Made by a program: the position numbers and the translations under genes
DNA from: CAYJMQ01 sp964371555
Lineage (GTDB): Bacteria > Bdellovibrionota > JACOXK01 > 2-02-FULL-40-11
Length of the DNA stretch: 46,743 nt
Reading direction: 5' to 3'
NCBI GenBank assembly: GCA_964371555.1
Contig: CAYJMQ010000011.1
Location: 1 to 46,743, forward strand
Part shown: one piece after another, positions 33,335-41,720 of the stretch
How the letters are laid out: each line of letters opens with the position of its first letter
How positions within the stretch are numbered: the first letter of the stretch is position 1
Notes under the pieces: generated by a model
What the model was told of the DNA's origin: nothing
What the model saw: only the letters and a program-made list of their open reading frames with translations
The model's database searches: none

Positions 33335-33834
33335 AGCGCCCCAAAGCCTATCACAAGCTCTTCTTTATCTTTTTCTTGATCCGGGGGCTTCTTGTGGGGA
33401 TGTATGTCACGATGAAACATTTCACCTTAAATATTTTAAGAATCCGAAAGATTCCGACAATTCAGTATCCGGAACAACGAAGAGAATATTCAAAGCGATT
33501 TAAGGGGAAGCATATCCTCACAAAAAAATTGGACGGGTCACTGCGCTGCACCGCCTGCATGTGCTGTCAGACCGCGTGTCCCGCGACCTGCATTAAAATT
33601 ACCGCAAGTGAAAATGAGGATCCAAAAGTCGAAAAATTCCCAATCGCTTTTGAAATCGATCTTTTGCGCTGCGTCTTTTGCGGCTATTGTGAAGAGGCCT
33701 GCCCTGTCGATGCGATCCGGATGGGGCCGGAATACGAAATGGCCGACTATTTTGAATCGAATTTTATTATAAACCAGGACATATTGTCGAACCGCCCGTC
33801 CCTTAAAGGGGGGGTCATCTCAAGACTCCCATGA
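33325..33834 (+). CDS. nuoI: NADH-quinone oxidoreductase subunit I
   Basis: This 169-residue subunit carries two [4Fe-4S] clusters (N6a, N6b) on the path to quinone. The motifs are 'CTACMCCQTACP' and 'CVFCGYCEEACPVDAI'. An N-terminal hydrophobic helix ('LFFIFFLIRGLLVGMYV') would lie on the membrane. The ATG overlaps nuoG. nuoH, which often sits between G and I, is missing at this locus. The idh gene follows 24 bases later. Confidence 0.95.
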   Translation: MLLERPKAYHKLFFIFFLIRGLLVGMYVTMKHFTLNILRIRKIPTIQYPEQRREYSKRFKGKHILTKKLDGSLRCTACMCCQTACPATCIKITASENEDPKVEKFPIAFEIDLLRCVFCGYCEEACPVDAIRMGPEYEMADYFESNFIINQDILSNRPSLKGGVISRLP

Positions 33835-33858
33835 AAAAGTTCCCCTAAAAAAATTCCA

Positions 33859-34999
33859 ATGAAACGCCTCCCAAAAAAGGTNNNNNNNNNNNNNNNNNNN
33901 NNNNNNNNNNNNNNNNNNNNNNNNNNNNNNNNNNNNNNNNNNNNNNNNNNNNNNNNNNNNNNNNNNNNNNNNNNNNNNNNNCCCAAAAAAGGTCACATTA
34001 ATCCCCGGAGACGGCATCGGCCCGGAAATTATCTCGGTCGTTCAAAAGGTATTCAAAGCCGCTAACGTTCCGATTGTCTGGGAAGTTGAGATGGCCGGTT
34101 TCTGCGCGATGGGGGAATACAACTCCCCGCTCCCCGAAAAAACGATTGAATCGATTCAAAAAAATGGCGTTTGTCTCAAAGGGCCATGCACAACGCCGAT
34201 TGGAGAGGGTTTTAGAAGCATTAACGTCGAACTTCGGCGCAGGCTCGATCTTTACGCGAATGTCCGGGAAGCAAAGAGTCTCCCGGGAATTAAATCACGC
34301 TATGGAAATATTGATGTCGTCGTAATCCGTGAAAATACGGAGGGACTTTATTGTGGAGAGGAATCGTGGGTCGATGAAAAACATACCGCGGCCAGATCTG
34401 TCGCTCTCGTTACCAAGAAAGCATCTGAAAGAATCATCCGATACGCATTCGAATACGCGCTCACGCATCAGCGAAAAAAAATAACGCTCGTTCATAAGGC
34501 AAACATTCTGAAATATACGGGGGGACTCTTTTTAGAGACAGGGCGCCAGATCGCAAAAGAATACGATAAGAAAATCGAGTTTCAGGATAAAATTATTGAT
34601 AATGTCTGTATGCAGCTTGTCGTAAATCCCTATCAATTTGAAGTTTTGGTGGCGACAAATCTCTTTGGCGATATTCTTTCCGATTTAACGGCGGGGCTTA
34701 TTGGGGGATTGGGGCTCGCCCCCGCCGCCAATATCGGAGAAAAATGCGCGCTTTTCGAAGCCGTCCACGGTTCCGCCCCCGATATCGCGGGGCAGAATAA
34801 GGCAAACCCAACGGCGCTCCTGCTCTCATCGATCATGATGCTCGAATATCTGCATCTCGAATCTTGGGCGCAAAAAATCAAAAAGGGATTGCTCTCTGTC
34901 TTAAAAAAAGGAAAAACCCTCACAGCCGATTTGGGGGGAAAAGCAACAACCACAGAGTTCCAGAACGCTGTTATTGAGGAAATTATCTGTTGCGTATAA
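33859..34999 (+). CDS. Isocitrate dehydrogenase (NAD-type, IDH/IPMDH family), interrupted by a probably false N gap
   Basis: It oxidatively decarboxylates isocitrate to 2-oxoglutarate in the TCA cycle. The start codes for MKRLPKK before the gap. The right flank codes for PKKVTLIPGDGIGPEI in the matching frame if the shared 12 bases are merged, giving a 342-residue protein. Substrate motifs are 'TTPIGEGFRSINVELRRRLD' (Ser and Arg residues for isocitrate), 'RENTEGLYCGEE', the Lys in 'VHKANILK', and 'NLFGDILSDL' for the metal-binding Asp residues. The 'TP...S-x-N' form favours isocitrate over isopropylmalate. Cofactor choice (NAD) is inferred. It lies directly before korAB, the next TCA step. 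Confidence 0.88.
33882..33981. other. Assembly gap of 100 N, probably of zero or negative length
   Basis: The 12 bases CCCAAAAAAGGT occur immediately left (33870-33881) and right (33982-33993) of the N run. Merging them gives an uninterrupted idh N terminus. The 100 N look like a scaffolder's default between overlapping contig ends. Confidence 0.85.
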
Positions 35000-35060
35000 A
35001 AAAATCGTCATGCTATAGTGCCAGATTTGAAATGGTACCCTAAGAAGTAATAATAATAAG

Positions 35061-36845
35061 ATGAATAAGAAAATCATTAATGACTTTACAATCAAGATCG
35101 CCACAATAAACGGAACCGGAAGCCAGTCGGCGAATAATATCCTTTTTAAGACATTGATTCGAATGGGGATTCCGACATCGGCAAAAAATCTTTTTCCATC
35201 GAATATCCAGGGGTTGCCAACATGGTTTCATATCCGAACCTCTCCGCAGGGGTATGAATCGATGAGGCGGCAAACAGAAATTCTCGTGGCTGTAAACCCC
35301 GCAACGATTCGAGAGGATTTAAAAGAAGTCCGGCCCGGTTATGTCGTCATCTATGATTCAACAACCATCCGGAGTCCGGAGGAAAAAGAAGGGGTCATCT
35401 ACTACCCTGTCCCCCTTTCTCAACTTTCAAAATCGAGTTTCGAGAGCCCGCGCATACGAACCTTGCTCACCAATACCGTTTACGTCGGAGTCATTGCCGA
35501 GCTTTTCAATCTCGATCGGGAGATTGTGACACAGGTCATTAAAGACACGTTCCAGAAGAAGCAAAAGGTCGTCGATGTAAACCTGAAAGCGGTTGAACTC
35601 GGTTCAAACTATGTAAAAGAAAAGATTCAAAAGAGAGATCCTTACTTTTATCAGCACGACAATAAAACGCAGGGAAAAGTTGTTGTCGAAGGAAATATGT
35701 CCGCGGCCCTCGGGGCCATCATGGGGGGCTGCACCGTGGCGGCGTGGTATCCCATCACCCCCGCAAGCAGCTTGAGCGAATCACTTGAGGGGCTTCAGAA
35801 AAAATTTCGTACCGATCCCAAAAGCGGGAAAAGAAACATCGCCATCATTCAGGCCGAAGATGAAATCGCGGCAATTGGAATGGCAATCGGCGCCGGTTGG
35901 GCGGGGGCCCGTGCCATGACAGGGACATCGGGGCCTGGAATTTCTCTGATGAGTGAATTTTTGGGTCTTGCCTATTACGCGGAGATTCCGGTTGTCGTCT
36001 TTAATGTCCAAAGGGTTGGCCCCAGCACAGGTCTTCCGACACGAACACAGCAGGGGGATTTTTTGCTCTGCGCATTTGCCTCTCATGGAGATACCAAACA
36101 CCCGATGCTCTTTCCGGCAACTGTTAAAGAATATTATGAAATGGCCGCCGCCTCCTTTGATATCGCGGAGAGGCTGCAGACCCCTCTGTTTGTGATGGCC
36201 GATCTTGAGCTCGGAATGAATCTGTGGATGTCTGAGCCATTTCCGTATATCGACAAACCCTTTGATCGCGGGAAAGTATTGACGGAAAAAGATGTTGAAA
36301 AATTAAAATCGTTCAAACGTTATGAAGATGTCGATGGCGATGGGATTCCGTACCGGACATTGCCGGGGACCCCTCATCCGCTCGCCGCTTACTTTACGCG
36401 GGGGAGCGGCCACGACGAAGCCGCGGCTTATACTGAAGATCACGCGACTTATGAAAGAAATATGAAAAGAATCGATAAAAAATTTGAAACAGCCAAACGA
36501 TATCTCCCCAAACCTCTCTGGATGGGGGATAAAAAAGCAAAAATAGGAATTTTGGGTGTCGGCACAACACACCATGCCATTATTGAAGCAATGGATCTTC
36601 TTAAAGAAAAGAAAATATCGACGCAGTTTATGCGTCCTTTGTCATTCCCATTCCATGATGAAGTCAAAGATTTTATAAATGGCGTAGATAAAGTGATCGT
36701 GGTTGAAGGAAATCGCGACGGTCAGCTTGCACTTTTGTTAAGACATTTTATAGAGGGCAGCGACAAAAAAATTATATCCGCGGCCTGCTCAGACGGTCTT
36801 CCGATGGATCCGGTGAGAATTATGAATCGCGTGGCAGGGGTTTGA
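35061..36845 (+). CDS. korA: 2-oxoacid:ferredoxin oxidoreductase, fused gamma-alpha subunit (probably 2-oxoglutarate)
   Basis: Residues ~9-185 form the gamma domain ('TINGTGSQSANNILFKTLIR', 'RTSPQGYESMRRQ'). From about 210 the alpha subunit follows, with the pyrimidine-domain signature 'AAWYPITPASSLSESLEGL' and 'AEDEIAAIGMAIGAGWAGAR'. The 594-residue gamma-alpha fusion is typical for KorA-type enzymes that convert 2-oxoglutarate and CoA to succinyl-CoA with reduction of ferredoxin. The 2-oxoglutarate assignment rests mainly on idh directly upstream. Other 2-oxoacids are possible. korB follows after one base. Confidence 0.88.
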   Translation: MNKKIINDFTIKIATINGTGSQSANNILFKTLIRMGIPTSAKNLFPSNIQGLPTWFHIRTSPQGYESMRRQTEILVAVNPATIREDLKEVRPGYVVIYDSTTIRSPEEKEGVIYYPVPLSQLSKSSFESPRIRTLLTNTVYVGVIAELFNLDREIVTQVIKDTFQKKQKVVDVNLKAVELGSNYVKEKIQKRDPYFYQHDNKTQGKVVVEGNMSAALGAIMGGCTVAAWYPITPASSLSESLEGLQKKFRTDPKSGKRNIAIIQAEDEIAAIGMAIGAGWAGARAMTGTSGPGISLMSEFLGLAYYAEIPVVVFNVQRVGPSTGLPTRTQQGDFLLCAFASHGDTKHPMLFPATVKEYYEMAAASFDIAERLQTPLFVMADLELGMNLWMSEPFPYIDKPFDRGKVLTEKDVEKLKSFKRYEDVDGDGIPYRTLPGTPHPLAAYFTRGSGHDEAAAYTEDHATYERNMKRIDKKFETAKRYLPKPLWMGDKKAKIGILGVGTTHHAIIEAMDLLKEKKISTQFMRPLSFPFHDEVKDFINGVDKVIVVEGNRDGQLALLLRHFIEGSDKKIISAACSDGLPMDPVRIMNRVAGV

Positions 36846-36846
36846 T

Positions 36847-37869
36847 ATGGCTGAAATCACAAATAGAATAGGGCTCACCAAACAAGAGTATGGCGGCTTG
36901 CCCTCTACCCTTTGCAAAGGATGCGGCCACGATTCTATTACAACATCGATCATTGCAGCCTACTATGAACTGGGCGTTCCCCCTCATGAAGTTGCAAAGA
37001 TGAGCGGAATTGGTTGTTCAAGCAAAACGCCTGCCTATTTTCTAAACCGCGCGCATGGTTTTAATGCCGTGCATGGCAGAATGCCGTCTGTGGCGACGGG
37101 GGCAAAGCTTGCCAATCACAATATTCGTCTGATCGGCGTCAGTGGGGATGGGGATTCCGCAAATATCGGCGTTGGCCAGCTCGTTCATTCACTCCGAAGA
37201 AATACAGATCTCGTTTATATTATTGAAAATAATGGAACCTACGGCCTCACGAAAGGACAATTTTCAGCGACAGCAAGCTTTCATGTTCCAGATCATTACG
37301 GTGAACTCAATGAATTCCAGCCGATGGATCTCTGTCAGATGGGGATTGAGCTCGGCGCCACTTTTGTCGCGCGTTCCTTTTCGGGGGATCGTCAGCAAAT
37401 GACAACGCTGATCAAAGCGGCGATCTGTCACCGCGGATATGCGCTCATCGATATCATTAGTCCTTGCGTCACCTTTAACGACCATGAAGGGAGCGACAAG
37501 AGCTACGCCTACATGAAAACGCACGATATCCCGCTCCAGGAACTGGGCTTTGTCCCGTCGTTTGAAGAGATTACCGTCGAATATAAACCGGGGGAAGCAA
37601 AAGAAGTGACGCTCCATGACGGCTCACGCCTCGTCTTAAAAAAGCTCCATGAAGATTACGATCCCACTGATAAAATCCTGGCGCTGGCGGCGATTGAAAA
37701 AAGCATTCGTGAAAACCAGGTTGTCACAGGTCTCATCTACTATAAGAAAAACACCCCCACACTCAATGACACCCTGAAAATGACCGACACTCCCTTAAAA
37801 GAGCTCACTGAAAAAGATCTCCGCCCCTCCCGGGAAGCCTTTGACGAGTATATTTATCAGTTGAAGTAA
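36847..37869 (+). CDS. korB: 2-oxoacid:ferredoxin oxidoreductase beta subunit (probably 2-oxoglutarate)
   Basis: This 340-residue thiamine-diphosphate subunit has 'LCKGCGHDSITTSI' near the N terminus, 'SGIGCSSKTPAYF' and the TPP/Mg motif 'GVSGDGDSANIGVGQ', followed by 'ENNGTYGLTKGQ'. Cluster-ligand cysteines are present (CKGC, GCSS). It completes the heterodimer with korA. No separate ferredoxin or gamma/delta genes are present. The C-terminal ~80 residues are typical of the Kor beta chain. Confidence 0.9.
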   Translation: MAEITNRIGLTKQEYGGLPSTLCKGCGHDSITTSIIAAYYELGVPPHEVAKMSGIGCSSKTPAYFLNRAHGFNAVHGRMPSVATGAKLANHNIRLIGVSGDGDSANIGVGQLVHSLRRNTDLVYIIENNGTYGLTKGQFSATASFHVPDHYGELNEFQPMDLCQMGIELGATFVARSFSGDRQQMTTLIKAAICHRGYALIDIISPCVTFNDHEGSDKSYAYMKTHDIPLQELGFVPSFEEITVEYKPGEAKEVTLHDGSRLVLKKLHEDYDPTDKILALAAIEKSIRENQVVTGLIYYKKNTPTLNDTLKMTDTPLKELTEKDLRPSREAFDEYIYQLK

Positions 37870-37874
37870 GAGAT

Positions 37875-38567
37875 GTGATAATTATTGGGTCTCTTCGTTT
37901 ATTTTTTTTTCTATTCACTTCACTGATAATAGCAAATCTTTATGCCCCAGACCCCTACCCGACCGACTGGTGGAAACCATTCCCCCGGGAATCTGCCCCC
38001 ACCTGGGAAATTCTTCCTCAGGATGCTACCTATGGTGTCGATGTGATTCTTTCGAAACGCACAGAGCTTGGCATTTTTTCCAATTTTGCAAACACCCCCT
38101 TCGAGCTGGATGGAAAAACTTACGCAAGTATCGAGGGATTCTGGCAGATGATGAAATATCCGGATCCTGATGACCCTAGTGATTCCAGACATCGCCCCGA
38201 TCTGAGTTGGAAATATACACGAGAACAAGTCTCAGAGCTCTCTGGCTTTGAGGCAAAACATGCCGGAGAGGCAACGAAAGAGAACTATGAAAAATTGGGA
38301 ATTAAATGGATCTCTTATCGCGGGAAAAGACTGGAATATAAGGGAAAAGATCAGCGGGAACATTACCAACTCATTTTTCAGGCAACGCAAGCAAAAATCG
38401 ACCAAAATTTAAAAGCAAAAGAACTGCTTATGAAAACCAGCAGTTTGATCTTACGCCCAGACCATCAGCAGTCGCCGGATGCGACGCCAGCATATCGGTA
38501 TCATGAGATATTGATGAGGATACGGTGCAAGCCTGCCCAGGCGATAAGTCACAAAACTCGTAAATAA
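37875..38567 (+). CDS. Exported NADAR-domain (YbiA-like) protein
   Basis: The N terminus 'IIIGSLRLFFFLFTSLIIA' is a signal or anchor segment. From about residue 57 the NADAR fold is readable: 'LGIFSNFANTPFELDGKTYA', 'SIEGFWQMMKYPD', 'GFEAKHAGEA', 'FQATQAKIDQNLKAKELLMK' and 'ILRPDHQ'. NADAR proteins hydrolyse N-glycosidic bonds of ADP-ribose-linked or riboflavin-pathway compounds and are normally cytoplasmic. Its possible export is therefore unusual. The start is GTG 37875, since ATG 37873 hits a stop at once. It is only 5 bases after korB but probably unrelated in function. Confidence 0.72.
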   Translation: MIIIGSLRLFFFLFTSLIIANLYAPDPYPTDWWKPFPRESAPTWEILPQDATYGVDVILSKRTELGIFSNFANTPFELDGKTYASIEGFWQMMKYPDPDDPSDSRHRPDLSWKYTREQVSELSGFEAKHAGEATKENYEKLGIKWISYRGKRLEYKGKDQREHYQLIFQATQAKIDQNLKAKELLMKTSSLILRPDHQQSPDATPAYRYHEILMRIRCKPAQAISHKTRK

Positions 38568-38600
38568 TATGTGTTTAATACTTGACCTTTTTATATTTTT

Positions 38601-38633
38601 ATATAAAACTCTTATTAAATAAGAGTTTTATAT
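38601..38633. promoter_or_regulatory. Perfect 16-bp inverted repeat operator upstream of abiEi-like gene
   Basis: ATATAAAACTCTTATT (38601-38616) and its exact complement (38618-38633) flank one A and end one base before the ATG at 38635. A TTGACC (38582-38587) upstream could be the -35 box, with the -10 region inside the repeat. AbiEi-type antitoxins bind inverted repeats upstream of their own operon, so this is a strong autorepression site candidate. As RNA it would also form a hairpin covering the start. Confidence 0.8.
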
Positions 38634-38634
38634 T

Positions 38635-39228
38635 ATGAAATCGAGGCTCCATAAAGAAAAAGAAAGTTTTGAGGCCTTATTTAAAATTGCAGAAAGCCAA
38701 CAGGGGGTTTTTACGGCCAAACAAGCCATAGAGGCTGGGTTTGATGAACGAAACCATCCTTACCATGTTCGCAAAGGAAACTGGATTCGAGAAACAAGAG
38801 GAGTCTACCGACTTAAAAACTTCCCCTATTCTGATGAGTCTCAGCTTGTTCTTTGGTCTCTTTGGTCACGAAACAAGCAAGGGGCACCGCAAGGGGTTTA
38901 TTCCTTTGAATCAGCGCTCAACATTTATGATCTTACAGATCTTATGCCAACAAAACTACATATGACTGTTCCTAAATCATTTCGACGTCATTCCAAAATT
39001 CCAAAAGTTTTAGTGCTCTATCATGAAAACCTCCCTAAATCCGATATTCGAAAAATGCGGGGGTTTTCTGTTACAACCCCTATGCGCACGATCGAAGATC
39101 TTATAAAACGTGGAACATCAGAAGAGGTGATTGTTCAAGCAACTAAAGAAGCTTTGAATCGAGGGCTCATAACTCAAACAGAATTCAAGCAACTGAATTC
39201 ACGGGTCGAAATTAAAACAGAGGCTTGA
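38635..39228 (+). CDS. AbiEi-like antitoxin/transcriptional regulator (type IV toxin-antitoxin)
   Basis: This 197-residue protein starts with a winged-helix-like domain: 'QQGVFTAKQAIEAGFDERN' and 'VRKGNWIRETRGVYRLKNFP' (about 22-65), the standard AbiEi N-terminal form. It is followed by 'VYSFESALNIYDLTDLMPTK' and the C-terminal 'TTPMRTIEDLIKRG' block. It should bind DNA and neutralise the downstream nucleotidyltransferase. A perfect inverted repeat abuts its start. The local sequence is visibly richer in A+T than the nuo-kor block, suggesting acquisition by transfer. Its stop overlaps the next start. Confidence 0.85.
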   Translation: MKSRLHKEKESFEALFKIAESQQGVFTAKQAIEAGFDERNHPYHVRKGNWIRETRGVYRLKNFPYSDESQLVLWSLWSRNKQGAPQGVYSFESALNIYDLTDLMPTKLHMTVPKSFRRHSKIPKVLVLYHENLPKSDIRKMRGFSVTTPMRTIEDLIKRGTSEEVIVQATKEALNRGLITQTEFKQLNSRVEIKTEA

Positions 39229-40100
39229 TGAAAAAAACTAAAAAATATCTAACCGCAAGTTCTTTTCGACAGGCACTTGATGATCATCTTAGGAATATAG
39301 CCAATAAAGAAGGGCTTGAAATTTCACGCCTAAGACATAAAATTGCATTTGATCGTTTTTTATTTCGACTTTTTCGTGAGGAACCTTCACCTTGGCTGCT
39401 CAAGGGTGGATATGCCATAGAACTTCGTCTCAATAATTCCCCCGCCACAAAAGACATTGATCTTTCACTCAGAGAAAATGCATTCTTATCTGAAAATCCG
39501 GAGGAACAAAACGAAGCCTTACATGAAAAACTTCAAACATATGTGGCAGATGAAGCAGAAGATTTTTTTAATGTCACAATTGGTAGTGCAACAATGACAC
39601 TCGAAGGCCCTCCTCAAAATGGAGCCAGGTTTCCAGTTGAAGCACAATTAGATGGTCGAATATTTTCAAAGTTCAAACTTGATGTGAGTGTCGGTGATAC
39701 AATCATTCAACCCATTGAGTTGCTTTCACCCAGAAATTATCTTTCTTTTGCGGGAATTCCATCAAAAGAATATCCTGCAATTTCTATTGAGCAACAGTTT
39801 GCTGAAAAAATTCATGCTTACACACGCCCACGAACAACAGGTCACAACTCTAGGGTAAAGGATCTCATGGACATGGTTCTTCTCATTCAAATTGGATCTA
39901 TGGATTTAATGAAAACAGCCAGCGCCATAAAATCTACTTTTAAGCAATATGAAACACATCCTATTCCCAAAAAGTTACATGAACCACCCCAAACTTGGCG
40001 AAATCCTTTTCAAATTATGGCACAAGAATGTGGGTTCTCTGATGATCTCGCTCGTGCGTTTCAAATACTTTCTGATTTCTTTGAAAAATTGCCCTTTTGA
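39228..40100 (+). CDS. AbiEii nucleotidyltransferase toxin (type IV toxin-antitoxin)
   Basis: With ATG 39228 (overlapping the upstream TGA) the protein has 290 residues, normal for AbiEii. Motif I is 'LLKGGYAIELRL' then D76-I-D78. The later block has a Lys in 'FAEKIHAYTRPRT' and 'SRVKDLMDMVLL' with the conserved K-D..D. The family adds nucleotides to RNA targets, blocking growth and phage multiplication. The in-frame TTG 39225 is less likely. Cotranscribed with the AbiEi-like gene. Confidence 0.88.
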   Translation: MKKTKKYLTASSFRQALDDHLRNIANKEGLEISRLRHKIAFDRFLFRLFREEPSPWLLKGGYAIELRLNNSPATKDIDLSLRENAFLSENPEEQNEALHEKLQTYVADEAEDFFNVTIGSATMTLEGPPQNGARFPVEAQLDGRIFSKFKLDVSVGDTIIQPIELLSPRNYLSFAGIPSKEYPAISIEQQFAEKIHAYTRPRTTGHNSRVKDLMDMVLLIQIGSMDLMKTASAIKSTFKQYETHPIPKKLHEPPQTWRNPFQIMAQECGFSDDLARAFQILSDFFEKLPF

Positions 40101-40144
40101 ACTTTTTGGGTTTTCTAAAGTGTCGATAACTGACTTTTAAAAAG

Positions 40145-41551
40145 CTAAACAGAAAAATAGCCAAACGCCTTAATCTCCTGACTGTTCATCACCGAATGAT
40201 AAATCGTAGGCTCTTTGGGCATCTCAGCCAATAACTTAACGAGAGATAAGAGATATTGATTTCTCAAGGGATGCTCTGAATTCTTATAACTTTTGAGGCA
40301 GGCATAAGCAAATTTGATATCGTGTCCATACAATACCGAGTAAAGATTTTTAGACGATAAAAAGGCGAGCGTCTCAAGCGTTGTTGAATCCGCCGGTTTA
40401 TCTTTTAACAAATGGTCGGCGGCCCCCAATGCCGCGGGAACATCCCCACGGCTGATCGCATACTCCACAAAATAGAGCGGTCGGTTTTTTTCATCTACCG
40501 TCCGTGGCGCTTTCAATACGGGCTCTGAAAACGGTTTTGAAAGCACAGCCATCTTCTTTAAAAAAAGTGCGCTCATAAGAAGCGCTCTTGAGCGATCTTC
40601 AAGCTCCAGATCAGAAAAAACCAATGAGAGCCCATAAATATAATGAAAGCCATGAATCGCTGTTGGCCAGCGATCAAACGAACACTGATAAACAACCTGA
40701 GCTGAAATCAATTTCAACATTTCAAATAAAGAAAAGAGGCTCTCCCCCTCCATAATGAATGTCTTTATTTTTTCAAGTGTTTCCTCTTTTTCATCGTTCA
40801 AAACCGATTCGCGAAGCTTTCCAATGCCCCCCAAAGAAAATTCCCCGGCATAACCCAATTTTGCGTCCAAAAAAATTTTCTCATGCTTTTCATAAAAATC
40901 AGAGACCAGCGGAAAATGATAGATCGCCTCCCCCCCATGAATCAAATAATGAAGCGGCGGGTACCAAATATGAAAATTCTGCCATTGGGTCGCCTGAGAA
41001 AACTCATACGATTTCATGAGATAAATCAATTTATGTCCAACACTTGCCTCATTACGAAGCGAGCGCTGCAAAAGATACGAAAAAATCTTTTTTCGAATGA
41101 GGGGATCTCGGATCAAAAAAACAAAATACCGGAATGTCTCTTTCATCTGATGATGCCGGGATTCGTTTTCATAAACTTTTTTAAACGATTCAAAATTGAG
41201 TTCATCGCGGGCGGGGGGGGTAGCGATCACCCTTTTGAAATCGATCGCAGGCTGCCTCGCCTCATTGACAGCGTACCAGAGCATCTGGGCAATCGGCAAA
41301 ACCCGGTTCTTTGAATGAAAAAATTCACCGATCTGCCAGGCAGCCTCCAATCCCATGAGCGCGTGTGGAATCATCTCTCCATATTGCTTTTGAGAACACC
41401 TTTCTGAAATCACTGAAAGACTCTCCAAAACAATATCTTTTAGGGGATAATGCCTGCAATCGATAAGCTTTATCAGCCCCGTCATGAATTTATGCGTCAC
41501 CGGGGCTTCCCACATTTTTTCGAGCCCTCGCCTGATCTCTTCTTTCGACAT
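40145..41551 (-). CDS. Unknown helical protein (468 residues)
   Basis: I do not recognise the family. The protein is soluble, with no signal peptide, and almost entirely helical. Several His/Trp/Tyr-rich spots recur: 'HALMGLEAAWQIGEFFHSKN', 'WQNFHIWYPPLHYLIHGGEA', 'WPTAIHGFHYIYGLSL' and 'NLYSVLYGHDIKFAYACLKS'. Their spacing raises the idea of a metal- or cofactor-binding helical bundle, as in some oxidases, but no known metal motif is complete. The coding sequence contains a G8 tract. It is convergent with the AbiE pair (44 bases). Confidence 0.65.
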   Translation of the reverse strand: MSKEEIRRGLEKMWEAPVTHKFMTGLIKLIDCRHYPLKDIVLESLSVISERCSQKQYGEMIPHALMGLEAAWQIGEFFHSKNRVLPIAQMLWYAVNEARQPAIDFKRVIATPPARDELNFESFKKVYENESRHHQMKETFRYFVFLIRDPLIRKKIFSYLLQRSLRNEASVGHKLIYLMKSYEFSQATQWQNFHIWYPPLHYLIHGGEAIYHFPLVSDFYEKHEKIFLDAKLGYAGEFSLGGIGKLRESVLNDEKEETLEKIKTFIMEGESLFSLFEMLKLISAQVVYQCSFDRWPTAIHGFHYIYGLSLVFSDLELEDRSRALLMSALFLKKMAVLSKPFSEPVLKAPRTVDEKNRPLYFVEYAISRGDVPAALGAADHLLKDKPADSTTLETLAFLSSKNLYSVLYGHDIKFAYACLKSYKNSEHPLRNQYLLSLVKLLAEMPKEPTIYHSVMNSQEIKAFGYFSV

Positions 41552-41708
41552 ACCAGTAGCTCTAACACGGAGCTTGAGAGCGATTCAACGAAAGAATCTA
41601 CTCGCCTTACCCCAGTTTTGGGATTCACATCGTCACCCACTGAGCTTTGGGATGAAGCTAGAGATTTCCTTGACAGAAACGCTCTAAATCGCTACTTCTG
41701 TCTTGAGC

Positions 41709-41714
41709 AGGAGG
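41709..41714 (+). promoter_or_regulatory. Shine-Dalgarno AGGAGG deciding the start at 41721
   Basis: A perfect AGGAGG lies 6 bases before ATG 41721. The in-frame start 18 bases earlier would put this site inside the coding region and spoil the signal peptide. Confidence 0.85.
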
Positions 41715-41720
41715 TATGGC

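Noticed and set aside
33747..34065. Open frames running through the 100-N gap
   Set aside because: They exist only because N was translated as X. The real frame is idh across the merged flanks.
41670..41698. Promoter TTGACA (41670-41675) with TACTTC for the small secreted gene
   Set aside because: The -35 is perfect but the -10 at the right distance matches only two of six bases, so I did not list it.
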